Of a DNA stretch of 64,000 bases, positions 36,073 through 45,300 are shown in pieces. The position numbers were made by a program, and so were the translations under genes. Source of the DNA: Streptomyces radicis (GTDB lineage Bacteria; Actinomycetota; Actinomycetes; Streptomycetales; Streptomycetaceae); the NCBI RefSeq assembly GCF_003626575.1, contig NZ_RBDY01000004.1, forward strand, positions 124,001 through 188,000, read 5' to 3'. Positions within the stretch are counted from its first letter, which is position 1, and every line of letters begins with the position of its first letter. A model generated the notes under the pieces. That model was given only the letters and a program-made list of their open reading frames with translations, did no database searches and was not told the origin of the DNA.

Positions 36073-36747
36073 TTACGGGAGGTTCGGGGTCAGGAGGGCC
36101 GTTTCGCCGGGGGCGATGTCCGGGTGCAGGACCTCGTGGCCGGCGCCCGGGGTGAACAGCGCGATCTCGCCCGGGGCCAGCGCCGCCGTGGCCCTGGCCG
36201 CCCGGTCGCCGAGGATGCGGCCCACCGCGTCGGCGAACTGCGCGTCCAGCGCGAGCACCGCGTGGGCCGAGCCCCAGAACGCCGACGACCGCGGCGCGCC
36301 GCGCGTCACGTGCAGCACCGTTCGCCAGGGCCCTTCCGCGGTGGCGGCGGGCGGGGGGCGGCGCTGGTCGCAGACGAGCGCCTGCGGGCCAGCGCCCACC
36401 GTGGGCGGCGCGGGCACGTGCCGCAGCCAGCCCGCGGCGGAGTCGCCGATCACCAGCCGGTCCCCCGCCGCGCCCGCGAGCCCGGTCCACTGCTCGGGCA
36501 CCCGCGTCGCCGCCGTGACCCGCGCGCCCACGGCCAGCAGCCGCAGCGCGAACAGCCGCCCGAAGAGCGACTCCCCGAACACGCCGATCCGCACGCCCGC
36601 GGGTCCGGGCGCGGCCAGGCGGACGGGCCGCCCGTCCCTGCCCGTGCCCAGGTGGACGCCCGCGTCCGCGGGGACAAGCCGGAACGGCGCGGGCGACGCG
36701 TCGCCCCACCGCACGGCGGGCAGCGCCGCTCGATCAGGCAGCCTCAT
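36073..36747 (-). CDS. unknown protein at the end of the type VII secretion operon
   Basis: 224 residues from ATG 36747, overlapping the EccE stop by 4 bp (ATGA). Not recognised. It contains a Rossmann-like glycine run (GVRIGVFGESLFGRLFALRL) and AWLRHVPAPPTVGAGP, with LFTPGAGHEVLHPDIAPGET near the C terminus, and no clear membrane segment. Conserved position after eccE suggests a cytosolic accessory of the secretion machine. Function open. Confidence 0.75.
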   Translation of the reverse strand: MRLPDRAALPAVRWGDASPAPFRLVPADAGVHLGTGRDGRPVRLAAPGPAGVRIGVFGESLFGRLFALRLLAVGARVTAATRVPEQWTGLAGAAGDRLVIGDSAAGWLRHVPAPPTVGAGPQALVCDQRRPPPAATAEGPWRTVLHVTRGAPRSSAFWGSAHAVLALDAQFADAVGRILGDRAARATAALAPGEIALFTPGAGHEVLHPDIAPGETALLTPNLP

Positions 36748-37943
36748 GCGTCCTCCCTGGGAGCGAAGCCCGCCGCCGCGACCAGCGAGCGGGACGGATA
36801 CGCCAGCGGCAGCGTCGCCAGCAGCCCGGCGCGCTGGTCGGCCGCGGGCGGGCCCACGACGTTCGCGCGCAGCAGCCGGTCGCGTTCGGTCGCGGCGTGC
36901 TGCGCGAGCGTGCTGACCACCCGGACCGCGGTCCTGACGGTGAGCCCCGCCTCGGGGCCACCACCGGCCGACGTCGGCGTCGGCGTCGCGGCCGTCAGGG
37001 TCGCGGCCGTCACCACGCGGTCCGCGGCACAGCCCGAGAGCCCGTCGAGCAGCCGCCACCAGTCGTTCTGGCCCGCCACCGACGCGGTGACCGTGCAGTG
37101 CGCCGCCGCGTCACCGGCCCAACTGCCGGACAGCGGGCGCCCGTTGCCCGACGCGTCGCCGAGCTGCCGCAGCAGCTCGCGCACCGCGTCGGCGCCGAGC
37201 GCGCTCGTCGGCGCCCCGGCCGCGGCCAGCCGCGCGCGCAGCCTGGCCGTCGCCGCGAGCACCGCCGCCCGCGCCCCCGCCTCGCCGCCGCCGCGCCGCT
37301 CGGCCGCCTCGGGCGCGTCGAACGGCTCGTAACGCGCCACCAGCCAGGCGCGCACGGCGACCGGGCGCCCGCCGAACGGGAGCTGCCGGTAGGTGGCGGT
37401 CGGCTGGTAGCGGTAGTGGAGGTCCCAGGGCGGCAGCCCGAACTGCTCGACCACCACCTGCGCCGCCGCGGGCCGTGCCGGGTCATCGGCGAGCCAGCGC
37501 GCGACCTCCGCGGCGGGCAGCGCGGGCAGCGTGCCGCCGGGGAACTCCACGACCGCCGCGTGGCCGCGCCCGTCGGAGATGACGCCCATGGGGCCGCCGT
37601 TGCGGTCGGCGACCTCCGTCACGTCGAGCGCGGGCAGCAGGGCGTGGACGAGGCCGAGCCCGTCGTCGCGCGGCCCGGCGGCCACCGGTGCGACGGCGAG
37701 CGCGTCGCGCGAGAGCCGGGCGACGAGGCGCTGTTCCGCCCAGCGCCCGCGCAGCCGCAGCAGCGCCCCGGCCACCGTGGCCGCCCCTGCGCCCGCGAGG
37801 GCGTAGCCCCAGGGGCCGCCGAACGCGACACCGGCGGCGAGCGAGCCGAGCCCCGCCTCGACGGCGACCACCCGGCCCCGCCCGAACCGCCCGAACGCCC
37901 CCGTCCCGGCCCGGACTCGGGCCGTCGCTGTCATGGCGCTCAT
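36744..37943 (-). CDS. eccE: type VII secretion protein EccE
   Basis: 399 residues. Two N-terminal membrane segments (VVAVEAGLGSLAAGVAFGGP, WGYALAGAGAATVAGALLRL), then an alpha/beta cytosolic or outer domain with GVISDGRGHAAVVEFPGGTL and LHYRYQPTATYRQLPF, as in actinobacterial EccE. EccE sits at the periphery of the EccB-C-D-E membrane complex and stabilises it with mycosin. ATG 37943 overlaps the eccB stop (ATGA). The order eccC-eccD-mycP-eccB-eccE differs from the mycobacterial ESX loci, as in streptomycetes. Confidence 0.9.
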   Translation of the reverse strand: MSAMTATARVRAGTGAFGRFGRGRVVAVEAGLGSLAAGVAFGGPWGYALAGAGAATVAGALLRLRGRWAEQRLVARLSRDALAVAPVAAGPRDDGLGLVHALLPALDVTEVADRNGGPMGVISDGRGHAAVVEFPGGTLPALPAAEVARWLADDPARPAAAQVVVEQFGLPPWDLHYRYQPTATYRQLPFGGRPVAVRAWLVARYEPFDAPEAAERRGGGEAGARAAVLAATARLRARLAAAGAPTSALGADAVRELLRQLGDASGNGRPLSGSWAGDAAAHCTVTASVAGQNDWWRLLDGLSGCAADRVVTAATLTAATPTPTSAGGGPEAGLTVRTAVRVVSTLAQHAATERDRLLRANVVGPPAADQRAGLLATLPLAYPSRSLVAAAGFAPREDA

Positions 37944-39400
37944 CCCGTCTCCTCCTCGTTCTCGGCCCCCTCGTCCTCGGGCTCGTCCTGCTCGGGCGCC
38001 GCCTCGCCGCGCTGCTCCTGGGCGGCCGCCCGCGGGTCGAGGGCCGGGCCCGCCGGGAGGAGCGCGACAAAGCTGCGCGGCACCGAAGGGGCGTCACCCG
38101 GCCGGTACCGCAGGCGTTCCACCGCCTCGTCCGAGGCGAACGGGTAGGCCGTTCCGCCGTCCGTGACCAGGGTGTAGGTGCCTCCCGCGCCCGCCGACGA
38201 GACCGCGCGCACCACCGCGCCACGGCCCGCGGGCACATAGACGCGGTCGAGCAGGCCGAGCCTGGCCCCGTCCCCCGCCGCCACGGCGGTGACCCCTTCG
38301 GGCTCGGGCATCGTCGGGGGCAGGTGCACGGTGGCCCGCCACGGCGCGTCGCCCGGCTCCGCGCCCGGTGGCGTCGAGACGCAGACGGGCTGGTTCCGTT
38401 CGGGTTCGTCGGCGGCGGGCAGCGTCTCGGGCCACGCCGGGTCGCCGGGGGCGGTGTCGTCGGAACGGGCCGCGCGCGCCACGTCGGGGCCGCTCAGCTC
38501 GTGGTCGGTGACGTCGCCGGTGAGCAGCAGCGTGTACACCAGCTCGGAGACGGCGACCAGGCCGTCGGGGCGGACGACGTAGAACTGCGGGCTCGCGCCG
38601 CCCAGTTCGATGTGCGCGAGGTCGCCGACCGCCGCGGGGAACGGCAGGTCCACGGTGGGCAGCCCGCCCGCGCCGCCGCCCGCCTCGGGGACGGCGATCT
38701 CCGGGCCCTCGGGGAGCGCCGCGATGATGCCGCGTGGCAGCGCCACGGGCGTCACCCGCTGGAGGCCGAGCACGTCCCTGATCTCGGGCGTCAGCGCGTA
38801 ACGGCGGCCCTCGGTCAGCAGCCACAGCGCGCCGTCCTCCTCCTGGGCCAGCACCGTCGAGCCGCCGTCCGCGCCCTCGCCCCCGGGGGCGACGCCGGGC
38901 ACGGAGACATAGAGCGCCGTGTCCGCGGGGGCGCCGCCGGTCTCCGAAGGCGTCGCGCACAGCGTCCAGTCGTCATCGACCAGGTCGTCGCGCCCCGGCA
39001 GCGCGTCGGGGGCCCCCGGGATGCCGACGGGCAGGCCGCGCGGCGCCTCGTCCAGGGCCGACTGCCGCACCTCGGTCACCTCACCGCCGCCGACCAGCAG
39101 CGCGGAGGCGAGGTTGAGCGCGGGGTGCACCACGCCTTCGGCGACCACGTAGCGGTCGCCGCTGCCGCTCGCGACCACCGCGCCGCTGCCCGGCAGGTCG
39201 GGGCCGCGTCCCGCGCCGAGCCACCCGGCGATGCCGAAGCCCGCCATGATCAGCACCCCCACGGCGGTGCCGCCGCCGACCGCGCAGTTGAGGCGGCGGC
39301 GCGGGTCGTCGCGGGCCTCGTCGGCGCCGCGGATGAGGCTGGTGGTGCGGCGGCGGTTCTCGTAGGCGTACGCCTCCGCCTGTTCGCGTGTCGTGGCCAT
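37940..39400 (-). CDS. eccB: type VII secretion protein EccB
   Basis: 486 residues. N-terminal cytosolic MATTREQAEAYAYENRRRTT (the canonical EccB start), one membrane segment (GGGTAVGVLIMAGFGIAGWL), and a large extracytoplasmic domain with WTLCATPSE, LQRVTPVALPRGIIAALPEG and PVCVSTPPG, whose conserved cysteines probably pair. The C-terminal 30 residues are very acidic. EccB forms the periplasmic or cell-wall-side rings of the complex. ATG 39400, eight bases after the mycosin stop and overlapping eccE by 4 bp. Confidence 0.95.
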   Translation of the reverse strand: MATTREQAEAYAYENRRRTTSLIRGADEARDDPRRRLNCAVGGGTAVGVLIMAGFGIAGWLGAGRGPDLPGSGAVVASGSGDRYVVAEGVVHPALNLASALLVGGGEVTEVRQSALDEAPRGLPVGIPGAPDALPGRDDLVDDDWTLCATPSETGGAPADTALYVSVPGVAPGGEGADGGSTVLAQEEDGALWLLTEGRRYALTPEIRDVLGLQRVTPVALPRGIIAALPEGPEIAVPEAGGGAGGLPTVDLPFPAAVGDLAHIELGGASPQFYVVRPDGLVAVSELVYTLLLTGDVTDHELSGPDVARAARSDDTAPGDPAWPETLPAADEPERNQPVCVSTPPGAEPGDAPWRATVHLPPTMPEPEGVTAVAAGDGARLGLLDRVYVPAGRGAVVRAVSSAGAGGTYTLVTDGGTAYPFASDEAVERLRYRPGDAPSVPRSFVALLPAGPALDPRAAAQEQRGEAAPEQDEPEDEGAENEEETG

Positions 39401-39408
39401 CGTCTCGC

Positions 39409-40827
39409 CTATCCGGTCCGGTTCCTGGGTGAGTTGGGGTGCCTCGGGGAGGTGGGGCGGCCCGCCGTCGGTGTCCCGCTGCCGTCGAGCCAGCCGAGGC
39501 GCGCGGCCGCGGGGGTGCGCGCGGGCGGCTTCCGGTCGGACGCGGCGCCACCCGCGGCGCCCGCGCCCCCCGCCGCGCCCGCGCCCGCACCCGCGCCCGC
39601 GCCCTCGTCGTCGGGGCCGAGCCGCCAGCCGCGCCTGGCCGCGCGCCGCACGGCGGGCGCGGCGAGCAGCCCCAGGACGACGGCGAGCAGCAGCCCGGCG
39701 CTCCACGCCACGGCGGTGGCCGCGGTCGGGCCGAGCAGCGGCTCGTCGGTGGGGAGCGCCTGGACGGGGATGCCGCCCGGCTGGGCCGCGCCGTCGTCCC
39801 CGTCGCCGCCTCCCCCGCCGCCTTCGAGGTGGGTCAGCGCGGCGAACGGGTCGAGGATCCCCGCGCCCGTCCTGGCGCCCTCGTCCCCGGCCGCCGGGGT
39901 CGCCGAGCCGGTGAGGCGGGCGGCCACCTCGGGCCCCGAGAGGCCGGGGAAGCGGGAGCGCACCAGCGCCGCCGTTCCCGAGACCTGGGCGGTGGCGAAG
40001 CTCGTGCCCGACTCCTGGCGGTACCCGGAGCCGCCCGACGAGACCACGATCAGGTCCTCGCCATAGGCGGCCAGGTCCACCCAGTCGGCCGCGTTGGAAC
40101 GGTCCATCGCCCGCCCGTCGTCGCCGACCGCGCCCACGGCGAGCACGCCGTCGTAGGCGGCCGGGTACATGGGCACGTCCTCGGTGCCCTCGTTGCCCGC
40201 CGCCGCGACCACGACCACGTCGTCGGCCAGGGCGCGTTCGACCGCCTCGCGCAGCGGCTCCGCGTCGGTGGGATAGGCGAAGGACAGGTTGAGCACGGAG
40301 GCGCCCGAGTCCACCGCGTCGTTCACGGCGGCGGCGAGGGCGTTGGGGCTGGCCTCGCCGACGCCGTCGGCGATGCGCACGGGGTAGATCCGGGCGCCGG
40401 GCGCGACGCCCGCCATCCGGTCGCCCTCGGAGCGGCGGGCCGCGACCAGGCCCGCGACGGCGGTGCCATGGCCCTCGCAGTCCTGCTCGGGCAGGGGGGT
40501 GGTGCGCGCGAACTCGTCGGCGTCCCGCGTCATCGCGAACTCGCTGCCGCGGGCCACGGCGCCCGTGAGGTCGGGGTGGGTGGCGTCCACGCCCGAGTCG
40601 ATCACCGCGACGGTCACACCGGCCCCGGTGGCCAGGTCCCACGCCTGGCGCAGGCCGAGCCGGTCGATGAGCCGGTGCGGGCCGCCGTCCGGCAGCTCAG
40701 CGCCGGTGACCTCGGTGCGGCACTCGGCCGCCGCCGCCCCTGGCGCGGCGGCGAGCGGCGTGGCGAGGGTCGCCGCGACGGCGAGCGCGGCGACGGCGGC
40801 GGCCGGTCGGCGGGGCAACGGCCTCAC
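39409..40827 (-). CDS. mycP: mycosin, type VII secretion S8 serine protease
   Basis: 472 residues from GTG 40827, overlapping the eccD stop. Signal peptide (ALAVAATLATPLAAAPGAAA), subtilisin triad Asp in VIDSGVDATHPDLTG, His in CEGHGTAVAG, Ser in SGTSFATAQVSGTAAL, oxyanion Asn in AAAGNEG, and a C-terminal membrane anchor (VAWSAGLLLAVVLGLLAAPA) with a Gly/Ala tail of about 60 residues. Mycosins are required for complex stability and cleave some substrates outside the membrane. Complete and apparently active. Confidence 0.95.
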   Translation of the reverse strand: MRPLPRRPAAAVAALAVAATLATPLAAAPGAAAAECRTEVTGAELPDGGPHRLIDRLGLRQAWDLATGAGVTVAVIDSGVDATHPDLTGAVARGSEFAMTRDADEFARTTPLPEQDCEGHGTAVAGLVAARRSEGDRMAGVAPGARIYPVRIADGVGEASPNALAAAVNDAVDSGASVLNLSFAYPTDAEPLREAVERALADDVVVVAAAGNEGTEDVPMYPAAYDGVLAVGAVGDDGRAMDRSNAADWVDLAAYGEDLIVVSSGGSGYRQESGTSFATAQVSGTAALVRSRFPGLSGPEVAARLTGSATPAAGDEGARTGAGILDPFAALTHLEGGGGGGDGDDGAAQPGGIPVQALPTDEPLLGPTAATAVAWSAGLLLAVVLGLLAAPAVRRAARRGWRLGPDDEGAGAGAGAGAAGGAGAAGGAASDRKPPARTPAAARLGWLDGSGTPTAGRPTSPRHPNSPRNRTG

Positions 40828-42311
40828 GCCCTCAGGTCGAGGAGCGTCGTGTAGACCTCCCACACGGCGAGCACCAGCGGCACGACCGCGACCAGCAGCA
40901 GCGTCTCCAGCGTGTCCAGGGCCCGCGACAGGCGCGGGCCCGACCTCGACCGGCCCGCGAACAGCGCGACGCAGCCCGCGACGAGGGCGACCGTCAACGC
41001 CAGCGGCAGCGCGACGCCGAGCAGCGGCAGGGTGTCGCCCACGGACGCGGTCAGCAGGAACGCCGCCCCGCCGCCCGCCGTGACCAGCGCCGTGGCCAGC
41101 GGGACCACGGCCTGGCGCGCCTCCCTGAACAGCCGCGCCCGCAGCAGGATCAGCACGACGCAGACGCCGCCGAGGACCGAGGCCCACATCGCGCCCGCGG
41201 CGAACAGCACCAGCGTGGCGCCGCCCGCGACGACGTGGCTGCCCACCAGCATGCCGCGCAGCAGCCGCCCGGCGCGGTTCACGCGGGCGCGCAGCCGCTC
41301 GTACTGGAGCTGGCTCGGCAGCCGCTCCAAGTCCTCGGCGGCCGAGGCGACTTCGGGCGCGGGGAGGCGGGCGAGGCGCAGCGCGACGGCGGGCCATGCC
41401 GTGGTCAGGGCCAGGGCGAGCGGCCCGGCGACCGCGGCGGCCCGCGCGGGCTCCGCGTCCCACACCGCGCAGACGGCGGCGCCGCCCGCGGCCAGCGCCC
41501 CGGCCACCACGAGCGCGGTGAACGTGCCGTCCCCGCCGCCGACCAGCACGGGGCCCAGCGCGCCGATCACCGCGAGCACCGCGCAGGCGAGCAGCAGATG
41601 GCCCGCGGTGAAGCCGTCGACCGTGCCCGCCTCGGTGCCGAGCAGCCGGACCGCGCCGATCATCGCGGGCGGGGCGGCCAGCACGGCGGCGGCCGTTCCG
41701 GCGCGGCTGTCGCCGAACGCGCGGGCCATCAGCACGCCGACGGCCAGGGCGAGCAGCGCCGTCGCCAGGCCGAGCCAGCCGGGCAGCCGCCCGGGGGCGG
41801 CGGCCAGCGCGGCGCACGCCGCCAGCGCGGCCACGGCGGCGAGCGCCCCCGCGACCTTGCGCGTCCCGGCGCCGGACCAGGTGCCGCGCACGCCGTGGGC
41901 GCCGATCACCTCGACGACGTCGTCGTAGAGCGGGGGCGTGGCGTCGTCGTGGCCATGGGCCAGGAAGAGCAGGTCGCCCTCGCGCACGCCCTGCGCCACC
42001 AGCGGCTGGTCGGGCGCGAGGCGCGTGCCGTCCGCGCGCCGCAGCACCCAGCCGCCGTGGCGCACGCCCCCGTCGGGGCCGGGGTCCTCGCCCGCGTGCA
42101 GCAGCAGCGTCGGCATGAGGCGGGCCAGCGGCACCCCGGCGGGCACCGCGAGGTCGGCGCGCCCCGCCGCCCCCGCGAGGCCGACGCGGACGAACTCGGC
42201 GGGCGCCGCGGGCGCGCTTGGCGCGGCGGGTGCGGCGGGTGCGGCGGGCGTCGCCGCCCTGGCCCGCGCGGGCCTTCGCGCCGTCGCGTTCGGGGTGAGG
42301 CTGCCGTTCAT
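40824..42311 (-). CDS. eccD: type VII secretion protein EccD
   Basis: 495 residues from ATG 42311, overlapping the eccC stop (ATGA). Ala/Pro-rich N terminus, a ubiquitin-like domain (FVRVGLAGAAGRADLAVPAG, LLLHAGEDPGPDGGVRHGGW), then about eleven membrane segments (LPGWLGLATALLALAVGVLM, LLLACAVLAVIGALGPVLVG). EccD dimerises and forms the probable membrane vestibule of the secretion pore. The upstream in-frame sequence is out-of-frame EccC and is excluded. Confidence 0.94.
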   Translation of the reverse strand: MNGSLTPNATARRPARARAATPAAPAAPAAPSAPAAPAEFVRVGLAGAAGRADLAVPAGVPLARLMPTLLLHAGEDPGPDGGVRHGGWVLRRADGTRLAPDQPLVAQGVREGDLLFLAHGHDDATPPLYDDVVEVIGAHGVRGTWSGAGTRKVAGALAAVAALAACAALAAAPGRLPGWLGLATALLALAVGVLMARAFGDSRAGTAAAVLAAPPAMIGAVRLLGTEAGTVDGFTAGHLLLACAVLAVIGALGPVLVGGGDGTFTALVVAGALAAGGAAVCAVWDAEPARAAAVAGPLALALTTAWPAVALRLARLPAPEVASAAEDLERLPSQLQYERLRARVNRAGRLLRGMLVGSHVVAGGATLVLFAAGAMWASVLGGVCVVLILLRARLFREARQAVVPLATALVTAGGGAAFLLTASVGDTLPLLGVALPLALTVALVAGCVALFAGRSRSGPRLSRALDTLETLLLVAVVPLVLAVWEVYTTLLDLRA

Positions 42312-45300
42312 GAGGGATCCTGACTGCGGTCGGACGTGGCGAGGGGGGAGTCGGCGCGGACGAGCTGGGCGGGAACGGTGCCGAGCCGCCGGTGCAGCAG
42401 CAGGCCCCTGCCCTTGGCGCGCTTGGCGGACTTCACGCCCCAGATGGGCATCTCGTCCTTGGGGACGCTCAGCAGCACGGCCGGGAAGTTGAGCTCCTTG
42501 AGGCGGCCGAGCACGGGGTCGTTCACGGCGCGCGCCGCGCCGCCCGCCTGGCGGGTGATGAAGAGGTGCAGACCGATCGCGCGGGCCTGCGGCAGGAAGT
42601 CGACCAGGGCGCGCAGGGGGTTGCCCGCCGACGTGGCGACCAGGTCGTAGTCGTCGATCAGCAGATAGATCTCGGGCCCGCTCCACCACGAGCGGTCGCG
42701 CAGCTGCTCCGGCGTCACGTCGGCGCCTGGCAGCCGCTTCTTCAGGCCCTGCGCCACGCCGCCGATGACCTCGGCCGACCGCTCGTGGGTCGTGGAGTAC
42801 CCCAGCAGGCTCGGCCCGTCGAACTCGCGCAGCAGCGTCATCCGGTGGTCGAGCAGGATGAGCTTGGCCCTCTCGGGCGGGAACGCGTGGACCACCTGCC
42901 GGGCGACCGCGCGCAGCAGCGACGTCTTGCCCGACTCGCTGTCGCCGATCACGATCATCCCGGCGTCCTGGCCTGGCGTGAACACCACGGGCTCGAGGCG
43001 GTTGCCCTCGAGGCCCACGGTGATGCCGCGCGCCAGGTCGCGCTCGGCGACCTCGGTGACGGGGAAGCTGGGCGGCAGCAGCCGGACGCGGGGGGCGGGG
43101 CGGCCCTGCCAGGCCGCGTTCACCCGGGCGACCAGGTCGGCCACGCCGTCGGCGAGCCCGGCGTCGGAGTGCCGCCCGTCCACGCGGGGCACGGCGGTCA
43201 GGAAGTGCAGCCGGTCCGCCGTGATGCCGCGCCCCGGGCGCCCGGCAGGAACGGTCCGCTGCGTCTTCCTGTCGACCTCGGAGTCCAGCGCGTCGCCCAG
43301 CTTCAGCTCGACCTTGGTGCCGACCAGGTCGCGCATGGCCATGCGCATGTCGAGCCAGCGGTTCCCGGTGATCACCAGGTGGATGCCATAGGTCAGCATG
43401 CGCCCGGCGACCGCCATCAGCGTGGCCTCGATCTCGGGGTAGCTCTGCCGCAGCACGCCCCAGCCGTCCACCACGAGGAACACATCGCCGAAGTCGTCGG
43501 CGGCCAGCCCTTCGGCGCGGGCGCGGCGGTAGTCCGCCATGGACTCCACGCCGAGCTCCCTGAAGCGGCTCTCCCGGCTCTCCAGGACCTCGAGCACCTC
43601 GGCCACCGTGCGGTTGACCGTCTCCGCGTCGAGCCGCCCCGCGACCCCGCCGACGTGCGCGAGCTTCCCGAGCCCGAACAGGGCGCCGCTGAAGTCCAGG
43701 CAGTAGAACTGCACTTCGTCGGGCGTGTGGCGCAGCGCGAGCGACGCGATCAACGAGCGGACGGCCGTGGACTTGCCGCTGTGCGGGCCGCCGACGATCG
43801 CGACATGGCCGCCCGCGCCCGACAGGTCGAGCGTGAACGGGTCGCGCCGCTGGTGGAACGGGCGGTCCACCGTGCCGATGACCGCCGTCAGCGGGGGCCG
43901 CGTCGGCGCCGTGGACAGGCCGCGCCCAGGCCGCACCGCGAGGTCGCCGTGGACCGCGTCGAGCGACTCGGGGGCGCCGAGCGGCGGCAGCCACACCTGG
44001 TGGGCCGAAGGGCCCTGGCCGCCCAGCTGTTCGACGATCACGCCGAGCACCGTGCTGCCCAGGTCCTCGCCCTCGCCGAACTCGTCGGGCTCCCGCTGGG
44101 GTTCGGCATCGCGTTCGGCATCGCGTTCGGACTGGGGCGCGCGCTGCTCCGCTGGCACCGGCACATAGGAGGCGGGAAAGGGGCGCACCGCGAGCGACCC
44201 GCCGAGCGCCGCCCCCGCCTCGCCCTCGCCGGTGCGGTAGGGGCCCGAGACATACGCCGCGCGGAACCGCTTGAGCGTCGCCGTGTCCGTCCGCAGATAG
44301 CCGTGGCCCGGCGCGTTGGGCAGGTGGTGCGCGTCGGGGACGCCGATCGCCGTGCGGCTCTCGCCCTCGGAGAACGTCCGCAGCCCGATCCGGTACGACA
44401 GGTGCGCCTCGAGGCCGCGCAGCCTGCCCTCGTCGAGGCGCTGCGAGGCCAGCAGCAGATGCAGCCCCAACGACCGCCCGAGGCGGCCGATCTGCACGAA
44501 CAGGTCGGCGAAGTCCGGCTTCTGCGCGAGCAGTTCGGAGAACTCGTCCACCACGATGAACAGGCTGGGCAGCGGCGGCAGGTCGGCGCCGCGCTGCCTG
44601 GCCCGCTCGTGGTCGCGGACCGACACCAGGTTGCCCGCGTCGCGCAGCACCTCCTGGCGGCGGTTCATCTCGCCCGAGAGCGCCTCCCTCATGCGGTCGA
44701 CCAGGGTGAGGTCGTCCTCCAGGTTGGTGATCACCGCGGCCACGTGCGGGAGTTCGGCCATCCCGGCGAACGTGGCGCCGCCCTTGAAGTCGACCAGCAC
44801 GAAGTTGAGCTGCTCGGGGGAGTGGGTGGCCGCCATCCCGAGCACCAGCGTCCGCAGCAGCTCCGACTTGCCCGAGCCGGTCGCGCCGACCAGCAGGCCG
44901 TGCGGGCCCATGCCGTTCTGCGCCGACTCCTTGATGTCGAGCTTCAGCAGCCCGCCGTCCGCCGAGACCCCGATCGGCACCTGGAGCCGGTCCCGCATGG
45001 GCCGTTGCCGCCACAGCGTGTCCAGGTCGAGGGCGCCGGGGTCGGGGATGCCGAGCAGCGCGGGCAGGGTGTTGACGGCGGTCGTCAGGTCCTCGGCGTC
45101 GGCCGCCGGGCCCGCCGTGTCGACGCGGTAGCGGGCGAGCTGCCGGGCCAGCGCGTCCGCCTCGGCGGGGGACAGGCCGTCGGCGGCGCCGAGCCGGTCG
45201 CGCGTCTCGCCCGCGACCACGTGCAGCGCCCCGTCCTCGTCCACGTCGAGCCTGACGCCGTGCGCCTCGGTCAGCGCGTCCGCCGTGCCGTCCACGTCGA

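Noticed and set aside
44100..44135. 12-bp repeat within EccC.
   Set aside because: It encodes an in-frame ERDA repeat in a linker; nothing else marks it as a regulatory element.
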